From the NCBI GenBank assembly GCA_964509505.1, contig CAZDYP010000019.1, positions 1 through 39,980 of the forward strand: 39,980 nt of DNA, given 5' to 3'. Below, piece by piece: positions 38,553 to 39,980 of this stretch (positions are counted from its first letter, which is position 1; each line of letters opens with the position of its first letter). Made by a program: the position numbers and the translations under genes. This DNA is from CAZDYP01 sp964509505. Lineage in GTDB: Bacteria; Chloroflexota; Anaerolineae; JACRMK01. The notes beneath the pieces were generated by a model. The model was given only the letters and a program-made list of their open reading frames with translations. It was not told the origin of the DNA and did no database searches.

Positions 38553-39836
38553 ATGAAAATTTCCAAGTTGCAAGTTCCCAAACTCATCGTGCCGCGCCAT
38601 CCCTTGTGGGTGATGGCGTATGAAGCGGCCTGGGATTTGTTACGATACGCTGATGCGCGCGCGTGGCAAACCGACCCATGCATGTTGGCGTTGTGGGCGC
38701 GCTATGGCTTGGAGGCGGAGACCTTGTATGCGTTGCTTGCGCCTGTGTATGAGCATTGGCAAGCGCCCGAAAAATTTCGGTATGCGTTGCCCGCGTGGGC
38801 GGAACGGGAAGTGTATCGGCATACAGGCGACAAGGCGCGCGTGGCTTGGGCGTTGCCACACTTGCTGGCAGCGCACGCGGCGCGCAAGGCACAGCACATT
38901 CGCGCGAATGGGTTGTATGCGCCGCTGTTAGCGCACGCTGGCGCGCAGACCTCGCCGCGCGACGGCGAGACGTTTGCAGATGTGAGCGCGCAACAGGCGC
39001 ATGCTTGGGAGTGCATGGGTATCCTTGCCAGCGCATGGCAAGGTGAAAGCATGCCACAGACCGTGAATGAATATCTAACGGCGCGACAGCGCATCCACGA
39101 ACTGTGTTGGGATGAGTCAGCGCAATTTTATTTTGATGTGCGCGCCGATGGTTCACGCTCTAACGTGCAAGTCGCGGAGAATGTCGCATGGTCGTTGCTG
39201 GCAGGCATTCCTACCCATGAGCAAGCGCAAGCCATTGCCCAACAGCTAAGCGACCCACGAAAATTTTGGCGCGTACATGTCTTTCCCTGTCTCGCCGCCG
39301 ACCACCCGCGCTACGTCGAGCGTGGCGCGTATTGGCGCGGCTCGGTGTGGCCCCCCATCAACTACGCGCTCATTAAAGGGCTGCAGCGTTATGGCTTACA
39401 TGGACTTGCCTTTCGCGCCGCCGACAATCACCTCACCAACATCTCGCAAGTGTATAAAGAAACGCGCTCGCATTGGGAAAATTATATGCCAGACTCGGTT
39501 GAGCCAGGCAGCATCGCGCAGCCCGATTTCGTCGCGTGGGCGGGACTCGCGTCGGTAGCGTTGCTCATCGAAGTTGTCATGGGCGTTGAAGTCTATGCGC
39601 CCGATCAGAGATTATCTTGGCATCCATGCTTGCGTGAAACGCATGGTCTCGAAGGGCTGCGTTGTGGCAACGCCATCGTCAATTTGGAGGTGACTGCGCC
39701 TTTTGTCGGTGCGACGGAACTGCAAGCGCGTCTCACCACCACTGCGCCTATCCGCTTGCAAGTCAACACGACACAAGGCGCGCAATGGTTTGAGGTGTGG
39801 GATGAATGGGCGGGGAGTCTAGTAGTCAGATTCTAG
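38553..39836 (+). CDS. (alpha/alpha)6-barrel glycosidase-like protein (MGH1/GH63-like)
   Basis: A 427-residue protein with the helix-barrel pattern of GH63/GH15-related enzymes. Near the middle are RGAYWRGSVWPPINYALIKG and the KETRSHWENYMPDSVEPG segment. The former resembles the (Y/W)WRGPVW.p.N motif and the latter the HENYDP-type acidic motif of mannosylglycerate hydrolase/glucosidase relatives. Likely activity is hydrolysis of an alpha-glucosyl or similar bond; the substrate is unknown. There is no signal peptide. The start at 38553 (MKISKLQ) is a judgement call: only a weak GGCAAGG lies upstream, and an earlier frame start at 38460 would overlap the lipoprotein gene. Confidence 0.72.
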   Translation: MKISKLQVPKLIVPRHPLWVMAYEAAWDLLRYADARAWQTDPCMLALWARYGLEAETLYALLAPVYEHWQAPEKFRYALPAWAEREVYRHTGDKARVAWALPHLLAAHAARKAQHIRANGLYAPLLAHAGAQTSPRDGETFADVSAQQAHAWECMGILASAWQGESMPQTVNEYLTARQRIHELCWDESAQFYFDVRADGSRSNVQVAENVAWSLLAGIPTHEQAQAIAQQLSDPRKFWRVHVFPCLAADHPRYVERGAYWRGSVWPPINYALIKGLQRYGLHGLAFRAADNHLTNISQVYKETRSHWENYMPDSVEPGSIAQPDFVAWAGLASVALLIEVVMGVEVYAPDQRLSWHPCLRETHGLEGLRCGNAIVNLEVTAPFVGATELQARLTTTAPIRLQVNTTQGAQWFEVWDEWAGSLVVRF

Positions 39837-39894
39837 CAAACTCACCTGTAAATTCCCAATAGCTGCGTTCGTCAAAATTATATCCAAAGATAGA

Positions 39895-39923
39895 TTGACA
39901 AACGGTCGGTAGGTCGCTATGCT
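39895..39923 (+). promoter_or_regulatory. Sigma70-type promoter reading out of the window
   Basis: A consensus TTGACA (39895-39900), a 17-base spacer and TATGCT (39918-39923). No gene starts before the window end; 39924-39980 holds no recognisable reading frame. It may drive a gene or a mobile element just beyond the edge. Confidence 0.55.
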
Positions 39924-39980
39924 AGTTAACGTGAATTCGGGATAAGCCACCGCGAAGGCAATGCGCGCGCACCGCAGCGC

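Noticed and set aside
1..39980. tRNA or rRNA genes
   Set aside because: No cloverleaf with a GTTCRA-type T-loop and no rRNA-like stretch was noticed by eye; a covariance search was not possible.

Overview
The window looks like a chromosomal segment of a Chloroflexota bacterium, probably Anaerolineae-like. The basis is gene content: two Chlor_Arch_YYY (DUF2298) membrane proteins, an F420-type LLM oxidoreductase, a Uma2 nuclease, Thr/Pro-linker surface proteins, several toxin-antitoxin genes, and dispersed 7-9 bp tandem-word arrays. No rRNA, tRNA, CRISPR array, phage gene or transposase gene was recognised. Lineage is an inference, not a measurement.

Region 1 (1-4.0 kb, minus strand): hydroxypyruvate isomerase, an SRPBCC protein, a tartronate-semialdehyde-reductase-type dehydrogenase, a Uma2 nuclease and a methyltransferase gene broken by an in-frame amber codon. 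Region 2 (4.0-9.3 kb): a defence/toxin-rich stretch with a DUF559 nuclease facing an MntA-HepT pair, a duplicated HepT tail, and a tight minus-strand run of gatB, VapB-like antitoxin, PIN toxin and NUDIX hydrolase. A frameshifted second PIN gene lies upstream of gatB.

Region 3 (9.3-20.2 kb): class I aminotransferase, sugar nucleotidyltransferase, a short RsmI, gatA, a HEPN fragment and gatC (own promoter and terminator), then a TPR/zinc-ribbon protein, an LLM oxidoreductase, peptidase E and a D-aminoacylase-like amidohydrolase. gatC, gatA and gatB supply the Glu/Asp-tRNA amidotransferase but are scattered. Region 4 (20.2-30.4 kb, plus strand): a GT-C/YYY fusion and a stand-alone YYY protein, both carrying in-frame word-repeat insertions. 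They are followed by a pair of paralogues with an ECF-sigma-like N-terminal region. One is soluble; the other is joined to a membrane helix, a Thr/Pro linker and an outer domain. A promoter and three hairpins precede the pair. This is the best candidate for an undescribed system.

Region 5 (30.4-38.5 kb, minus strand): an Ig-like lipoprotein, a metallo-beta-lactamase-fold hydrolase, anmK, nagZ, an alpha/beta-hydrolase fused to an acyl-CoA-synthetase-like enzyme, and a small membrane protein. AnmK and NagZ point to peptidoglycan recycling. Divergent from these is an (alpha/alpha)6 glycosidase-like gene. The right edge holds a good sigma70-type promoter reading out of the window.
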